Shown here in pieces: positions 7,046 through 16,440 of a stretch of 64,000 nt of DNA. The stretch's first letter is position 1; the number at the start of each line of letters is the position of its first letter. The DNA comes from JALYLC01 sp035696365 (GTDB lineage Bacteria > Actinomycetota > Thermoleophilia > Gaiellales > JALYLC01), in assembly GCA_035696365.1 (NCBI GenBank), contig DASRQS010000130.1, positions 1-64,000 on the forward strand. Direction: 5' to 3'. Under the pieces are notes generated by a model, which was not told the DNA's origin, ran no database searches, and worked only from the letters and a program-made list of their open reading frames with translations. A program made the translations under genes and the position numbers.

Positions 7046-8586
7046 GCCAGACCCAGCGGGCCGATGCCGGGCCTCCGGGGGCCGCCCGGCCAGCTGACGG
7101 CGAGGGTGCCCACTCGCTGCACGTCGTGCAGCATCGTGGCGACGTCCTCGCGGTCGAGCGTCTCGCGCTCCAGCAGCTTGGAGGCGAGGCGCTCGAGCGC
7201 CTCGCGGTTCTCCTCGAGCAGCCGGACGGCCTCGCCGTAGGCGTAGTCGCAAATGCGCGACTGCTCCTGGTCGCGCTGCCGCTTCGTGTCCTCGGAGAGG
7301 GCGAAGTTGTCAGCGCGCACGGTGCGCGTCGTGAGCGACTCGCCGAGGCCCCAATCGAACACCATCGCGCGTGCGATGGACGTGGCGCGCTCGAGGTCGT
7401 CTCCCGCGCCGTTCGAGTACTCGCCCAGGGCCACCTGCTCGCCAGCGCGGCCGCCCAGCAGGACGACGATGTTCGTGATCAGGTCGTCGCGCGTGGCCAG
7501 CACCCGCTCGTCGGTCGGCAGGTACATGTTGTATCCGAGCGCCGCGCCGCGGGGCACGATCGTGACCTTGTGGATCGTCATGCCGCGCCCCACGATGTGC
7601 GCGAGCACCGCGTGCCCGGCCTCGTGGTAGGCGATCACCCGCTTCTCCTGCTCCGACACCATGCGATGCGTCTTCAGGCCCGCGACCACGCGCTCCAGGG
7701 CGTCGTCGAAGTCGACGCCGGTGATCGTGTCGCGCCCCGCGCGCGTCGCCCGGATGGCGGCCTCGTTGCAGATGTTCTCCAGATCGGCGCCCGTGAGGCC
7801 GGCCGTGGCGCGCGCGACGGAGCTCAGCTCGACGGACTCGTCGATCGGCTTGTTGCGCACGTGCACGTTGAGAATCTGCTCGCGCGCCAGCAGGTCCGGC
7901 GGCGACACGTAGACCTGGCGATCGAAGCGGCCCGGCCGCAGCAGCGCGGCGTCGAGCGTGTCGAGCCGGTTGGTCGACGCCATGATGACGACGTCCGAGC
8001 GGTTGAAACCGTCGAGCTCCACGAGCAGCTGGTTGAGCGTCTGGTCCTGCTCGCGGTTGAACCCCACGCCCTGACGCGCGGCGCCGACCGCGTCCAGCTC
8101 ATCGATGAAGACGATCGCGGGAGCGTGCTTGCGCGCCGTGTCGAACAGCTTGCGGATGCGCGAGGCCCCGAGCCCGGCGAACATCTCGACGAAGGCCGAG
8201 GCCGGCTGCGAGAAGAACGCCGCGCCGGACTCGGCCGCGACCGCCTTGGCGAGCAGCGTCTTGCCGGTTCCGGGCGGCCCGTGCAGCAGGACGCCGCGCG
8301 GCACGCGCGCGCCAAGGCGCTCGAAGCGCGCGGGATCGCGCAGGAACTCGATGATCTCGGCGAGCTCGGCCTTCGCCTCCTCGACGCCGGCGACGTCGTG
8401 CCAGCGCACGATCGACTCGGAATCAGGCTTCAGCTCGGCCGGGGAGGTGCGCGGCATCATCTTGACGATGCGCCACATCAGGTAGACCAGGAACCCCAGC
8501 AGGAGCGGCGGGATCCAGAGGATGATGAAGATCCGGATCTGACCGAAGACGTCGCCGAGGGCACTCCCAATCGTCGCGGTCAGCAC
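7042..8586 (-). CDS. Short FtsH-like AAA+ zinc metalloprotease with one N-terminal membrane segment
   Basis: The 514-residue protein has one hydrophobic segment (about 18-40), then an AAA domain with GPPGTGKT at 103-110, FIDELDAVG (Walker B, about 160-168) and the RPGRFDR second region. The M41 protease domain has HEAGH at 321-325 and the third zinc ligand in GAGDDLERAT. It lacks the first membrane helix and periplasmic domain of canonical FtsH (about 640 residues), so it is a short paralogue. Expected to degrade membrane or cytoplasmic proteins. GTG start; AAGGA lies directly before it with almost no spacer, so the exact start is less sure. Confidence 0.88.
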   Translation of the reverse strand: MLTATIGSALGDVFGQIRIFIILWIPPLLLGFLVYLMWRIVKMMPRTSPAELKPDSESIVRWHDVAGVEEAKAELAEIIEFLRDPARFERLGARVPRGVLLHGPPGTGKTLLAKAVAAESGAAFFSQPASAFVEMFAGLGASRIRKLFDTARKHAPAIVFIDELDAVGAARQGVGFNREQDQTLNQLLVELDGFNRSDVVIMASTNRLDTLDAALLRPGRFDRQVYVSPPDLLAREQILNVHVRNKPIDESVELSSVARATAGLTGADLENICNEAAIRATRAGRDTITGVDFDDALERVVAGLKTHRMVSEQEKRVIAYHEAGHAVLAHIVGRGMTIHKVTIVPRGAALGYNMYLPTDERVLATRDDLITNIVVLLGGRAGEQVALGEYSNGAGDDLERATSIARAMVFDWGLGESLTTRTVRADNFALSEDTKRQRDQEQSRICDYAYGEAVRLLEENREALERLASKLLERETLDREDVATMLHDVQRVGTLAVSWPGGPRRPGIGPLGLA

Positions 8587-8637
8587 TCCTTCTGTGTCGG
8601 CAGGAGAGGGGGCGAACTTAAACCGATCGGGTCAAGC

Positions 8638-9738
8638 TCAGTTGACGCGCTCGAGGCGGGGGTTCGGCAGGTAGCCGCGGCCCGCCTTGGCAGCCGGATG
8701 GCCGTCCCGTACCACGACGTCGGCGGTGAAGTCGTTCTCGCCGCGGATCAGCGCCGACCCTACGCCGTAGGCGTCGACGGGGACTGCGGCCTCCTCGAAG
8801 GAGGCGATCTTGGCGACGTTGAAGCCGCCCGACGCGACGATGCGCACGCTCGAGAACCGCTCGCGGTCGAGCGCCTCGCGCACGTTGCACACGAGCTGCG
8901 GATTGACGCCGCGCGGATCGAAGCGACCCATCTGAGGAGAGAGCGAGCGATCGACCATGGTCGACGACGTGTCCAGCCGCACACCCCAGAGCTGCGGGCC
9001 GAGCGCTCGAGCCACTTCCACCGCAGTGCCCACACAGTCGTTGTCGAAGTCGACCAGCACGATCACGTCCATCTGCGAGCCGAGCGTCTCGATGAAGCGG
9101 CGCGCCGCCAGCACCGTGTCACCGCCGTAGGCCGCGATCAGCCCGTGGGGCACCGTGCCCATACCGCGGCCGCCCCACCAGGAGGCCTGAGCGTCGGTCG
9201 AGACGCCGATCGCGCCGGCGATGTGCGCGGCATAGCCGTCGCCCGTCTGCACGCGGTGGTGGTCGTGGCGCGCCGGAAAGTAGAGGATCGGCTTGCCGCG
9301 CGCCGCGCGCACGACCTCGCGCACGTTGCGGGCGATCAGCGTGCGTCGCGAGAGCGTGCCCAGGTAGACCGTCTCGAGATGGCAGAAGAGCGAGTAGTCG
9401 CCCTCGATCGTCATCACGGTCTCCCACGGCTCGATCTCGTCGCCGTCGTTGAGGGCGTGCACGACCAGCTCCTCCCAGCCGCACTGCCACGCGCCGTCGG
9501 GACCCGGCCGCCCACTGCACTCGCGCAGGACGGCGATCGCCTCGTCCATGCCGCCGAGCACGGACTGGTGGCGCTGGAAGACCTGCATCAGCACGCGGGG
9601 GTGATACGCATCCCGCTCGAGCACCTGCTTGGTGAAGACGAAGTAGGCGTCCGAGTAGTAGCCCTCGCGCATCTTCTCGACCGGCAGGTCGAAGATCTCC
9701 GACGGCAGTCGCCGCCGCGTGCCGGGAGGTGCGCTCAC
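8638..9738 (-). CDS. pncB: Nicotinate phosphoribosyltransferase
   Basis: The 366-residue protein has the type II phosphoribosyltransferase barrel signatures: YYSDAYFVFTKQVLERDAYH at the N-terminus, IVLVDFDNDCVG, WGVRLDTSSTM, and the phosphate-binding RIVASGGFNVAKIASFEE. It converts nicotinate and PRPP to nicotinate mononucleotide in NAD salvage. GTG at 9738 overlaps the DUF1385 stop by four bases (GTGA). The longer open frame upstream would run inside DUF1385. It is last in an M20-DUF1385-pncB operon. It could be the shorter archaeal-like NAPRTase type rather than E. coli-type PncB. Confidence 0.88.
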   Translation of the reverse strand: MSAPPGTRRRLPSEIFDLPVEKMREGYYSDAYFVFTKQVLERDAYHPRVLMQVFQRHQSVLGGMDEAIAVLRECSGRPGPDGAWQCGWEELVVHALNDGDEIEPWETVMTIEGDYSLFCHLETVYLGTLSRRTLIARNVREVVRAARGKPILYFPARHDHHRVQTGDGYAAHIAGAIGVSTDAQASWWGGRGMGTVPHGLIAAYGGDTVLAARRFIETLGSQMDVIVLVDFDNDCVGTAVEVARALGPQLWGVRLDTSSTMVDRSLSPQMGRFDPRGVNPQLVCNVREALDRERFSSVRIVASGGFNVAKIASFEEAAVPVDAYGVGSALIRGENDFTADVVVRDGHPAAKAGRGYLPNPRLERVN

Positions 9739-10523
9739 CCGGCCGCTCCGGAGCCCTCCGCAGCGAGCAGCGCGTTCAGCGCTCGCTCGGCCACCTCGAG
9801 CTCGGCCTCGCCCGGCTCTGCGGTCGCGAGCGCGCGCTGGAGGGCCGTGCCGGGACGCGCCAGAGCCCGGCCGCCAGCGGACTCCGGGTGGCGCTCGCGC
9901 CACGCGAACAGCTCGAAGGCGAAGCCGACGGCCGCCAGCGAGCCGAGCGCGCCGACGGGGCGGCGCAGATGACGGGGCGCACGCGCCGCGATGCCTGCGG
10001 CGCCGACCGCGCCGAGCAGCAGTGGCGCGACCAGATGCGTGCCGCAGCGCTCGTGCTCCTTGGCGGTCGTGGCGGCCTCGACGCCGCGCTCGTAGCCCGC
10101 CACCGTCTTGTGCTCGGCGCCGTGGTAGCGGACCAGATCGCGACTGCGCAGCGTGTAGAGCGACGGCACGATGCCGATCAGCGTCGAGCCGAGCTCGCCG
10201 CGCACGCCGCCGCGGCGCTTGACGATCGTCGCCAGCGACGCGCAGAGGACGGTCGCCGTCGCCACGCCGCGGTGCTCGAACGAGAGCCGGGCCTCGGGCA
10301 GCCGCCGCCGGATCACCGGCAGCGCCGCGAACATCTCGGACATCCGCAGGACACCGCGCGCGATCGGGACGCGGTCGGCAGCCCGGAAGCGCGGCCGCCT
10401 GCCGCTCTCGACGCGGATGTCGCCATCGGCCATACGCACGGCCGCCGCCCAGGAGGTCGGTCCGAAGAGCGCCAGGCCGTTGCGCAGCGCCATCCCTCCG
10501 AGTCGCAGCTTCTCGTCGCTCAT
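9735..10523 (-). CDS. DUF1385 family membrane-associated protein
   Basis: The 262-residue protein starts MSDEKLRLGGMALRNGLALF and has the family-defining YHGAEHKTVAGYERG and ERCGTHLVAPLLLG. DUF1385 (YqhQ-like) proteins are predicted metal-dependent membrane enzymes of unknown role; the conserved histidines, glutamate and cysteine here look like a metal site. Hydrophobic segments follow the CGTH motif. ATG at 10523 overlaps the M20 peptidase stop by four bases (ATGA). The function is unknown. Confidence 0.8.
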   Translation of the reverse strand: MSDEKLRLGGMALRNGLALFGPTSWAAAVRMADGDIRVESGRRPRFRAADRVPIARGVLRMSEMFAALPVIRRRLPEARLSFEHRGVATATVLCASLATIVKRRGGVRGELGSTLIGIVPSLYTLRSRDLVRYHGAEHKTVAGYERGVEAATTAKEHERCGTHLVAPLLLGAVGAAGIAARAPRHLRRPVGALGSLAAVGFAFELFAWRERHPESAGGRALARPGTALQRALATAEPGEAELEVAERALNALLAAEGSGAAG

Positions 10524-11848
10524 GTCGCCACCGATCCGATCCGGTCGATGCAGTGCACGAACGAGCGCACTGCGAGTTCGAGGTCGCGCACGTCGATGCG
10601 CTCGTCGGGCGCGTGCACCGTGTTGAGGAGCCCGGGTGCCGTGTAGCGCAACGGGAAGAAACCGTAGGCGATCGTCCCGAAGGCCTCCCGCAGGAAGTGC
10701 GCGTCCGTGAAGCCCGTGCTCACTTCGGGCACGAGCAGCGCCCCAGGCTCGAGCTCGCCCACCCACTCCGCCAGGGCGTCGCGCAGGGCCGTGTCGATGG
10801 GGGAGCGCGTGCCGCCGAGCGGCGCTTCGGCCAGCTCGAGGTCGACATCGAGCCCCGCAAGCGCGGTGCGGAACTCGCCGAGCAGCTCCTCGACCTCGGT
10901 GCCGGGCAGCACGCGGCAGTCGTACTCGACGTACGCCTCCGCGGGAATCACGTTGCGCTTGCGCGACGCGCCGACCATCGTGGGCACGATCGTGGAGCCC
11001 GCGAGGGCCGGGAGGACGTGCCAGAGCTCCTTGTGCTGGGCGCGGCCCCGCTCGATCCGCTCCTCCAGCGCGCCGTTCCCCGGGGCGACGACGTCCAGGA
11101 GCCCGTCGAGCTCGGGCGACCTCCGCAGCACCGGCGCGTAGCGCGAGAGCCGCTCGAGCACCGGGGCGAGCTTGACGAGCGCGTTGTCACCGAGTGTCGG
11201 GACCGACGCGTGCCCGGCCACGCCGCGTGCGACCACGCGCACGGGCATCGTCATCTTCTCGCCGACGACGAGCGTGTAGATGGTGCGGCCGTCCAGGAGC
11301 TCGTGACGGTAGTTGGCCTCCGTGAGCGCGTAGTCGCAGCGGAGGTCGGGTCGCTCCTGCAGGAGCCAACTCATGCCCACCTTGTCGACGCCGTCCTCCT
11401 CGTCGGACTCGGCGATCAGCAGCACGTCGCCGTTCGGCACCCAGCCGCTGCGGGCCAGGACGGCGAGCGCAACGGCGCTGGCGGCGGTCTGGCCCTTCAT
11501 GTCGAGCGCACCGCGCCCGCACAGGTGGCCGTCGTGCAGCTCGCCGGCGAACGGCGGGATGCTCCAGTCGGCCGGATCGGCGTAGACGACATCGGTGTGG
11601 CCCGCGAGCGCGAGCACCGGGCCCGTGCCCCGGCCGCGCACGCGGGCGATCAGGTTGGCGCGCGCCGGGTCCCTGGCCACGCGCTCCGACTCGACGCCGT
11701 TGCGCGCCAGGTACTCCTCGAGCACCTCGACGGCGAGCGTCTCGTTGCCCGGCGGGTTGGTGGTGTCCGCCCTGATGAGGTCGCTCGTCAGCTGTACGAC
11801 CTCGGCGAGCAAGTCCCGTCCGAGTGCCTGGGAGAGCAGTTCGTGCAT
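10520..11848 (-). CDS. M20-family metallopeptidase / deacylase
   Basis: The 442-residue protein has the M20 core: LALAGHTDVVYADPADW (first His and catalytic Asp), RGALDMKGQTAAS (bridging Asp), ESDEEDG (catalytic Glu and zinc Glu) and a dimerisation domain in the middle. Relatives are carboxypeptidases, succinyl-diaminopimelate desuccinylases and acetylornithine deacetylases; substrate cannot be settled. The start MHELLSQ at 11848 is supported by TAGCCT eight bases upstream, giving a leaderless message. It heads the operon with DUF1385 and pncB. Confidence 0.85.
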   Translation of the reverse strand: MHELLSQALGRDLLAEVVQLTSDLIRADTTNPPGNETLAVEVLEEYLARNGVESERVARDPARANLIARVRGRGTGPVLALAGHTDVVYADPADWSIPPFAGELHDGHLCGRGALDMKGQTAASAVALAVLARSGWVPNGDVLLIAESDEEDGVDKVGMSWLLQERPDLRCDYALTEANYRHELLDGRTIYTLVVGEKMTMPVRVVARGVAGHASVPTLGDNALVKLAPVLERLSRYAPVLRRSPELDGLLDVVAPGNGALEERIERGRAQHKELWHVLPALAGSTIVPTMVGASRKRNVIPAEAYVEYDCRVLPGTEVEELLGEFRTALAGLDVDLELAEAPLGGTRSPIDTALRDALAEWVGELEPGALLVPEVSTGFTDAHFLREAFGTIAYGFFPLRYTAPGLLNTVHAPDERIDVRDLELAVRSFVHCIDRIGSVAT

Positions 11849-11856
11849 CCCTCCCA

Positions 11857-11862
11857 AGGCTA
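11857..11862 (-). promoter_or_regulatory. -10 element TAGCCT for leaderless M20 gene
   Basis: Minus-strand TAGCCT ends eight bases before the ATG at 11848. Confidence 0.4.
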
Positions 11863-11889
11863 CAGCCGCCCGGCCGGCGACCACTTCGG

Positions 11890-11914
11890 GAGGCCGGCCG
11901 GGCAGCCGGCCTCC
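11890..11914. terminator. GAGGCCGGCC/GGCCGGCCTC-like hairpin after the tautomerase gene
   Basis: The stretch GAGGCCGGCCGGGCAGCCGG and the following CCTC form a GC-rich stem right after the stop of the 4-oxalocrotonate tautomerase gene on the minus strand. No T tract follows. It is a plausible terminator or mRNA-stabilising stem. Confidence 0.4.
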
Positions 11915-12136
11915 TCAGGCGGCGCCGGCGACCAGCGCGCGGGCCTGATCGAACGTGACGGCGTTGCCGGCGATGCCCCAATCGCCGCTCTTGATCTCCT
12001 CGACCACGCAGACGGTCACCTGGCGCAGGTTCTCGCCCTGGATCCCGACCAGCGCGTCGGTGAGACGCTCGATGATCTGATGCTTCTGCTCGGTTGTGAA
12101 AACGCCCTCGATGGCCTTGACGTTGATGAGCGGCAT
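11915..12136 (-). CDS. 4-oxalocrotonate tautomerase family protein
   Basis: The 73-residue protein starts MPLINVKAIEGVFTTEQKHQ. Pro2 becomes the N-terminal catalytic proline after Met removal, as in all 4-OT enzymes, and the length suits the family. Members tautomerise 2-hydroxymuconate or act on related keto acids. GGGAG upstream of the ATG serves as ribosome binding site. The open frame extends far upstream but without similarity. It is divergent from the LuxR-type regulator across a 155-bp spacer and single-gene in appearance. Confidence 0.85.
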   Translation of the reverse strand: MPLINVKAIEGVFTTEQKHQIIERLTDALVGIQGENLRQVTVCVVEEIKSGDWGIAGNAVTFDQARALVAGAA

Positions 12137-12279
12137 GTCGTGCTCCCTTTTTCCGATGTGGATTGCCATGACCGAGGCTAGGCACGCCCGCTCCTGCCGG
12201 CATGCGAGGGAGTGCCGTAGTGCCCCTGCCGTAGCTGCCGTACCGGCCTTCGGGAGGCGATTTCGGGCCAATTCCGTTC

Positions 12280-12285
12280 TAGACT
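12280..12285 (+). promoter_or_regulatory. -10 element TAGACT for leaderless luxR-type gene
   Basis: TAGACT ends exactly six bases before the GTG at 12292, so transcription would be expected to begin at the start codon. Confidence 0.5.
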
Positions 12286-12291
12286 CGTTGC

Positions 12292-15108
12292 GTGCACGAC
12301 GACCGGCCGCTGATTGGCAGGGAAGGGGAACGCAGCGCATTGGAGGCCGCATGCGGCTCGGTGCGTGACGGTCTGGGCCGGTGCGTGCTCGTGACCGGAG
12401 AGGCCGGCATCGGCAAGACACGCCTCGTCGGCCACGTGCTGGCGCAAGCCGGCCTTCCCGCCTACGCCGGTGCCGCGCGGGCATCCGTCGCCGAGCCGTA
12501 CGCGCTCGTCGCCCAGGTCCTGCGCGAATGCCTGCGCCGCTCGCCCGACCTCGTCGAGGCCTGCGGGGCGCTCGCGCCCTACCTCGCACGCCTGCTGCCC
12601 GAGCTCGGAGCGCAGGCGGAGGACTCCGATGAGGCCGCGCTCGTCGAGGCGCTCCGGCGTGCGTTCTCCGAGGTGGGATCCCGAGGCCCGGCCGCCATCG
12701 TGCTCGACGACCTGCACTGGGCCGACGAGGCGACTCTGGCCCTGCTCCCGAAGCTTGCGGGCGGCTTGCGCGACGCTCCCATCCTGCTGGTCGCGCTGGC
12801 GCGCGACGAGGTGCCCGCGGACACTCACCGGCTGCGCCGGCTACGCGGGCAGTTGCGCCGCGAGAGCGAGCTCGTCGAGCTGCCGCTGCGCGCCTTCGAG
12901 CGCGAGGACACGGGCCGGCTGGCGGAGGCCGTGGCGGGCCAGGAGCTCGACGACGATGTCGTCACCGCACTCCACGACCGCGCGCAGGGCATCCCGTTCT
13001 ACATCGAGGAGCTCGCGGCGACGCTCGCGCTGGACGGCCGCCGTGCGGAGGCGGGTCGCCTGCCACTGCCCGAGACGGTGCTCGACGCAGTGCTGCTGCG
13101 CACCGAGGCGCTCTCGCTCGAGGCCCGCAACGCCCTCGAACGAGCGGCCGTTGTGGGCCAGCGCTTCGAGGCCGGCCACGCCGCGGCGGCCGAAGCCGAC
13201 CCGCTCGCCGAGGCGCTCGACGCCGGGTTCCTGGTCGATGCGGGGCCCGGCCACCTCGAGTTCCGGCACGCGCTCGTGCGCGATGCCGTGTACCAGGCCA
13301 TTCCGTGGACGCGCCGCCGCTCCCTGCACACCTCCGTCGCCCGCTCGCTGGAAGGCGGCGGGGGCTCGGCCGCCGAGCGCGCCACGCACTGGCTGGGCGC
13401 GGGCGATCTGGAGCGCGCGCGCACGGCGCTGGCCGACGCGGCGGCGGCGTCCGAGGCGCTCTACGCCTACGGCGACGCAGCGAAGCTGTACGAGCGCGCC
13501 CTCGACCTCGCCGGTGGCTCGGATCTGGCCCGCTTCGAGCTGCTCGAGCGCCTTGCGGTCTGCGCGGAGCTCGCGGGCGATCTCGCTGTGTCTGCGCGTG
13601 CCTGGCGCGAGGCGATCGACGGCCGGCGCGGGCGGGGCGAGGTCGAGCGCGTGGCCGAGGCCGAGTATGCGATCGGACGCGTGCTCGCGCTGCGCGGCAG
13701 CACCGAGCGGGCGCTCATGGCCTGGTTTGCGGCCGCCGACGCATTCGCGGCCTGCGACCGCCACGAGGACGCCCTGCGCTCGCGCCTGGCCGCCGCAGGC
13801 GCCATGCAGGGCACCGCCCGCCTGCAACCCGCCCTGGCCGCCGTCGAGGAGGTGATCGCCGGCCTCCCGGCAGATGCTCCGGCAGACCTCCGCTCCCGCG
13901 CCCGATCGCTCGAGGGCGTCGTCCTGGGAAAGCTCGGCCAGACTCCGCGCGCGCTGGAGTCGGTGCGCGACGCGTTGTCGGTCGCGCTGGACGCGGGCCA
14001 CGCGGCCTCTGCCGCCTCCGCCTATCACGCGCTGGCGGTCGTCCACGAGAACGCGGGGCAGTTCGGCCACGCCGTCGAGGCGTACGAGATCGCCATCGAC
14101 TACTGCGGGAGCACGGGCGTCGCCGCCACCGGCTACGTCTGCTCGGCCTGCCTCTGTCACGTCCTCCGGCAGCGCGGAGAATGGAGGCGCAGCCTCGCGC
14201 TGTGCCGCAGCCTGCTCGACGATCCGTCCAGCGACGACGCCTCGCGCGCGATCGCGGCGGCCGTCATGAGCCAGATCCACGCGAGCCGCGGGGAGCGCCG
14301 GCCGGCACGCCTGCGCGCCATGGAGGCGGCTCCGGTGGTGCGGCAGCTGAACGTGCTCGGAGCCCAGATGGAGTGCTCCTGGACGTTCGCCCGGCTCGAG
14401 TTGCTGGAGGGCTCGGACGAGGCGGCGCTCGAGCACTGCCGCGACGTCGTGCGGCGCTGGGAGGAGAGCGAGGATCTCCACTACAGCCTGAACGCGCTGG
14501 CCTGGGCCTCGGGCGTATTCGCCGCGCTCGGGCAGGAGGAGGACCTCAACCGCGCGGTGCGCGCGCTGACGGCCATCGCGGCCGAGAACGGCAACCACGA
14601 GGCGCTTGCGATGCTGGCCCGCGCGCTCGGCGCGCTCGCGCAGGCCGAGGGCGATGCAGAGAGCGCCGTGGGGCACTTCCAGCGCGCGCTCGAGCTGCAC
14701 CGCGAGATTGAGCTCCCCCACGACCGCGCAGAGCTACTCGTGAGCGCGGCCTGCGCGGCGAGCGACGCGGGGCTCGAGGAGCAGGCGCGCGAGTGGCTGA
14801 GCGACGCGCGCCTGCAGGCGCGCAGGCTGGGCGCCCGGCCGCTCCAGGCGACGGCCGAACGGCAGCTCGCCGAGCTCGGCGGGGCAGACGCGAGTCCCGG
14901 GGCGGCGGCCGGTCTGACTCCCAGGCAGCTGCAGGTGATCCGCCGCGTGGCCGAGGGGCGCACGAACCGCGAGATCGCCACGGAGCTGTACCTCTCCGTG
15001 CGCACGGTGGACATGCACGTCCGCCACTCGCTGATCGCCCTGGGCTGCCGGTCCCGCATGGACGCCGCGCGCAAAGCGGCCGGTCTCGGCCTGCTCGAGC
15101 ACGCGTAG
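12292..15108 (+). CDS. Large LuxR-family (LAL/MalT-like) transcriptional regulator with AAA ATPase domain
   Basis: The 938-residue protein has an N-terminal ATPase module (LIGREGERSALEAA, Walker A GEAGIGKT at 36-43, Walker B-like VLDDLHWADEA near 140). A long middle region of TPR-like helices follows, and a C-terminal LuxR helix-turn-helix (GLTPRQLQVIRRVAEGRTNR onward, about 868-930). This is the LAL (large ATP-binding LuxR) layout; such proteins sense an unknown ligand and activate transcription. The GTG start has TAGACT six bases upstream. It is followed by rarA 16 bp later, which has its own promoter-like hexamer. The target genes are unknown. Confidence 0.9.
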   Translation: MHDDRPLIGREGERSALEAACGSVRDGLGRCVLVTGEAGIGKTRLVGHVLAQAGLPAYAGAARASVAEPYALVAQVLRECLRRSPDLVEACGALAPYLARLLPELGAQAEDSDEAALVEALRRAFSEVGSRGPAAIVLDDLHWADEATLALLPKLAGGLRDAPILLVALARDEVPADTHRLRRLRGQLRRESELVELPLRAFEREDTGRLAEAVAGQELDDDVVTALHDRAQGIPFYIEELAATLALDGRRAEAGRLPLPETVLDAVLLRTEALSLEARNALERAAVVGQRFEAGHAAAAEADPLAEALDAGFLVDAGPGHLEFRHALVRDAVYQAIPWTRRRSLHTSVARSLEGGGGSAAERATHWLGAGDLERARTALADAAAASEALYAYGDAAKLYERALDLAGGSDLARFELLERLAVCAELAGDLAVSARAWREAIDGRRGRGEVERVAEAEYAIGRVLALRGSTERALMAWFAAADAFAACDRHEDALRSRLAAAGAMQGTARLQPALAAVEEVIAGLPADAPADLRSRARSLEGVVLGKLGQTPRALESVRDALSVALDAGHAASAASAYHALAVVHENAGQFGHAVEAYEIAIDYCGSTGVAATGYVCSACLCHVLRQRGEWRRSLALCRSLLDDPSSDDASRAIAAAVMSQIHASRGERRPARLRAMEAAPVVRQLNVLGAQMECSWTFARLELLEGSDEAALEHCRDVVRRWEESEDLHYSLNALAWASGVFAALGQEEDLNRAVRALTAIAAENGNHEALAMLARALGALAQAEGDAESAVGHFQRALELHREIELPHDRAELLVSAACAASDAGLEEQAREWLSDARLQARRLGARPLQATAERQLAELGGADASPGAAAGLTPRQLQVIRRVAEGRTNREIATELYLSVRTVDMHVRHSLIALGCRSRMDAARKAAGLGLLEHA

Positions 15109-15124
15109 AACTTAGAGTCCAGGC

Positions 15125-16432
15125 GTGAGCCTGTTCGACGATGCGGCCGAGGAACGGCGCGCTGCGCACGCCCCGCTCGCGGACCGCATGCGGCCGCGGG
15201 CGCTCGACGAGTTCGCCGGGCAGCCGCAGCTGGTCGGCGAGGGGGCGGCCCTGCGGCGCGCGATCGAGGAAGACCGCGTGTCCTCGTCGATCTTCTTCGG
15301 GCCGCCAGGCACCGGCAAGACGACCCTCGCGCGCATCGTCGCCGCCGGCACGCAATCGGTCTTCGAGGAGCTCTCGGCCGTCTCGTCCGGCAAGGCCGAC
15401 GTGCAGGCGGTGATCGGCCGAGCCCGGGAGCGCCTGGGTGCGCGGGGCACGCGGACGGTGCTCTTCATCGACGAGATCCACCGCTTCAACAAGGCGCAGC
15501 AGGACGCGCTCCTGCCGGTCGTCGAGTCGGGGCTGGTGACGCTGATCGGCGCCACGACCGAGAATCCGTTCCACTCGATCATCGGCGCGCTGGTCTCCCG
15601 CTGCCGCCTGTACGAATTCGAAGGGCATTCGCAGTACGATCTTCAGGCAGTGCTCGAGCGCGGAGCGGCCGCACTGGGCGAGCCTTCGGCGGGCCCCGAC
15701 GTGCTCGCCGCGATCGCTGCGACGGCCGCCGGCGACGCGCGCCACGCCCTCTCGACACTCGAGCTGGCGCACGAGCACGCGACCTCGCGCGGCGAGGGCG
15801 AGGTCACCGAGGACGATGTCGCCGACGCCGTCCGCCGACGCCCGGTTCGCTACGACCGTGACGGCGACCGCCATTACGACACGATCTCGGCGTACATCAA
15901 GAGCGTGCGCGGGAGCGATCCGGACGCGGCGCTCTACTACCTCGCCGTGATGCTCGAGGGGGGTGAGGATCCGGTCTACATCGCGCGCCGGATCGCGATC
16001 CTCGCGAGTGAGGACATCGGCAACGCCGACCCGCGCGCGCTCGAGCTGGCCGTGGCCTGTGCCCGCGTGGTGGAGCTGGTCGGCCTGCCGGAGTGCCGCT
16101 ACGCGCTCTCGCAGGCGACTGTCTACCTCGCGCTCGCGCCCAAGTCGAACGCGGCTGCGACCTCACTCGGCGCCGCCCTCGAGGCCGTGCGAACACACGC
16201 CACCGCACGGCCGCCCGCGGCGCTGCGCGACGCGAGCTACCGCGGGGCCCAGCAGCTCGGGAGCGGCGTCGGGTACCGCTATCCCCACGATGCCCCGGGG
16301 GCCTTCGTCGCCGACGACCACCTGCCCGCGGAGCTCGCGGGCGCGCAGCTCTACCAGCCGACCGAGCACGGTCTCGAGGCGAAGCTGGCCGAGCGCCTGC
16401 GCGAGCTGCGGCGCCTGCGCGAGGGGAGCTAG
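15125..16432 (+). CDS. rarA: Replication-associated recombination protein A (RarA/MgsA) AAA+ ATPase
   Basis: The 435-residue protein has LADRMRPRALDEFAGQPQLV, Walker A GPPGTGKTT, FIDEIHRFNKAQQDALLP (Walker B with the RarA-specific HRFNKAQQD) and GATTENPFHSII, all diagnostic. RarA is a clamp-loader-like tetramer acting at stalled replication forks. GTG start with TAGAGT six bases upstream, so probably leaderless and independent of the upstream LuxR-type gene. Full length for the family. Confidence 0.94.
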   Translation: MSLFDDAAEERRAAHAPLADRMRPRALDEFAGQPQLVGEGAALRRAIEEDRVSSSIFFGPPGTGKTTLARIVAAGTQSVFEELSAVSSGKADVQAVIGRARERLGARGTRTVLFIDEIHRFNKAQQDALLPVVESGLVTLIGATTENPFHSIIGALVSRCRLYEFEGHSQYDLQAVLERGAAALGEPSAGPDVLAAIAATAAGDARHALSTLELAHEHATSRGEGEVTEDDVADAVRRRPVRYDRDGDRHYDTISAYIKSVRGSDPDAALYYLAVMLEGGEDPVYIARRIAILASEDIGNADPRALELAVACARVVELVGLPECRYALSQATVYLALAPKSNAAATSLGAALEAVRTHATARPPAALRDASYRGAQQLGSGVGYRYPHDAPGAFVADDHLPAELAGAQLYQPTEHGLEAKLAERLRELRRLREGS

Positions 16433-16440
16433 GGCGCTTC

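Noticed and set aside
7126..9972. About 950-codon plus-strand frame opposite ftsH-like and pncB
   Set aside because: Antisense shadow: the minus-strand frames carry complete protease and phosphoribosyltransferase motifs, and this one has none.
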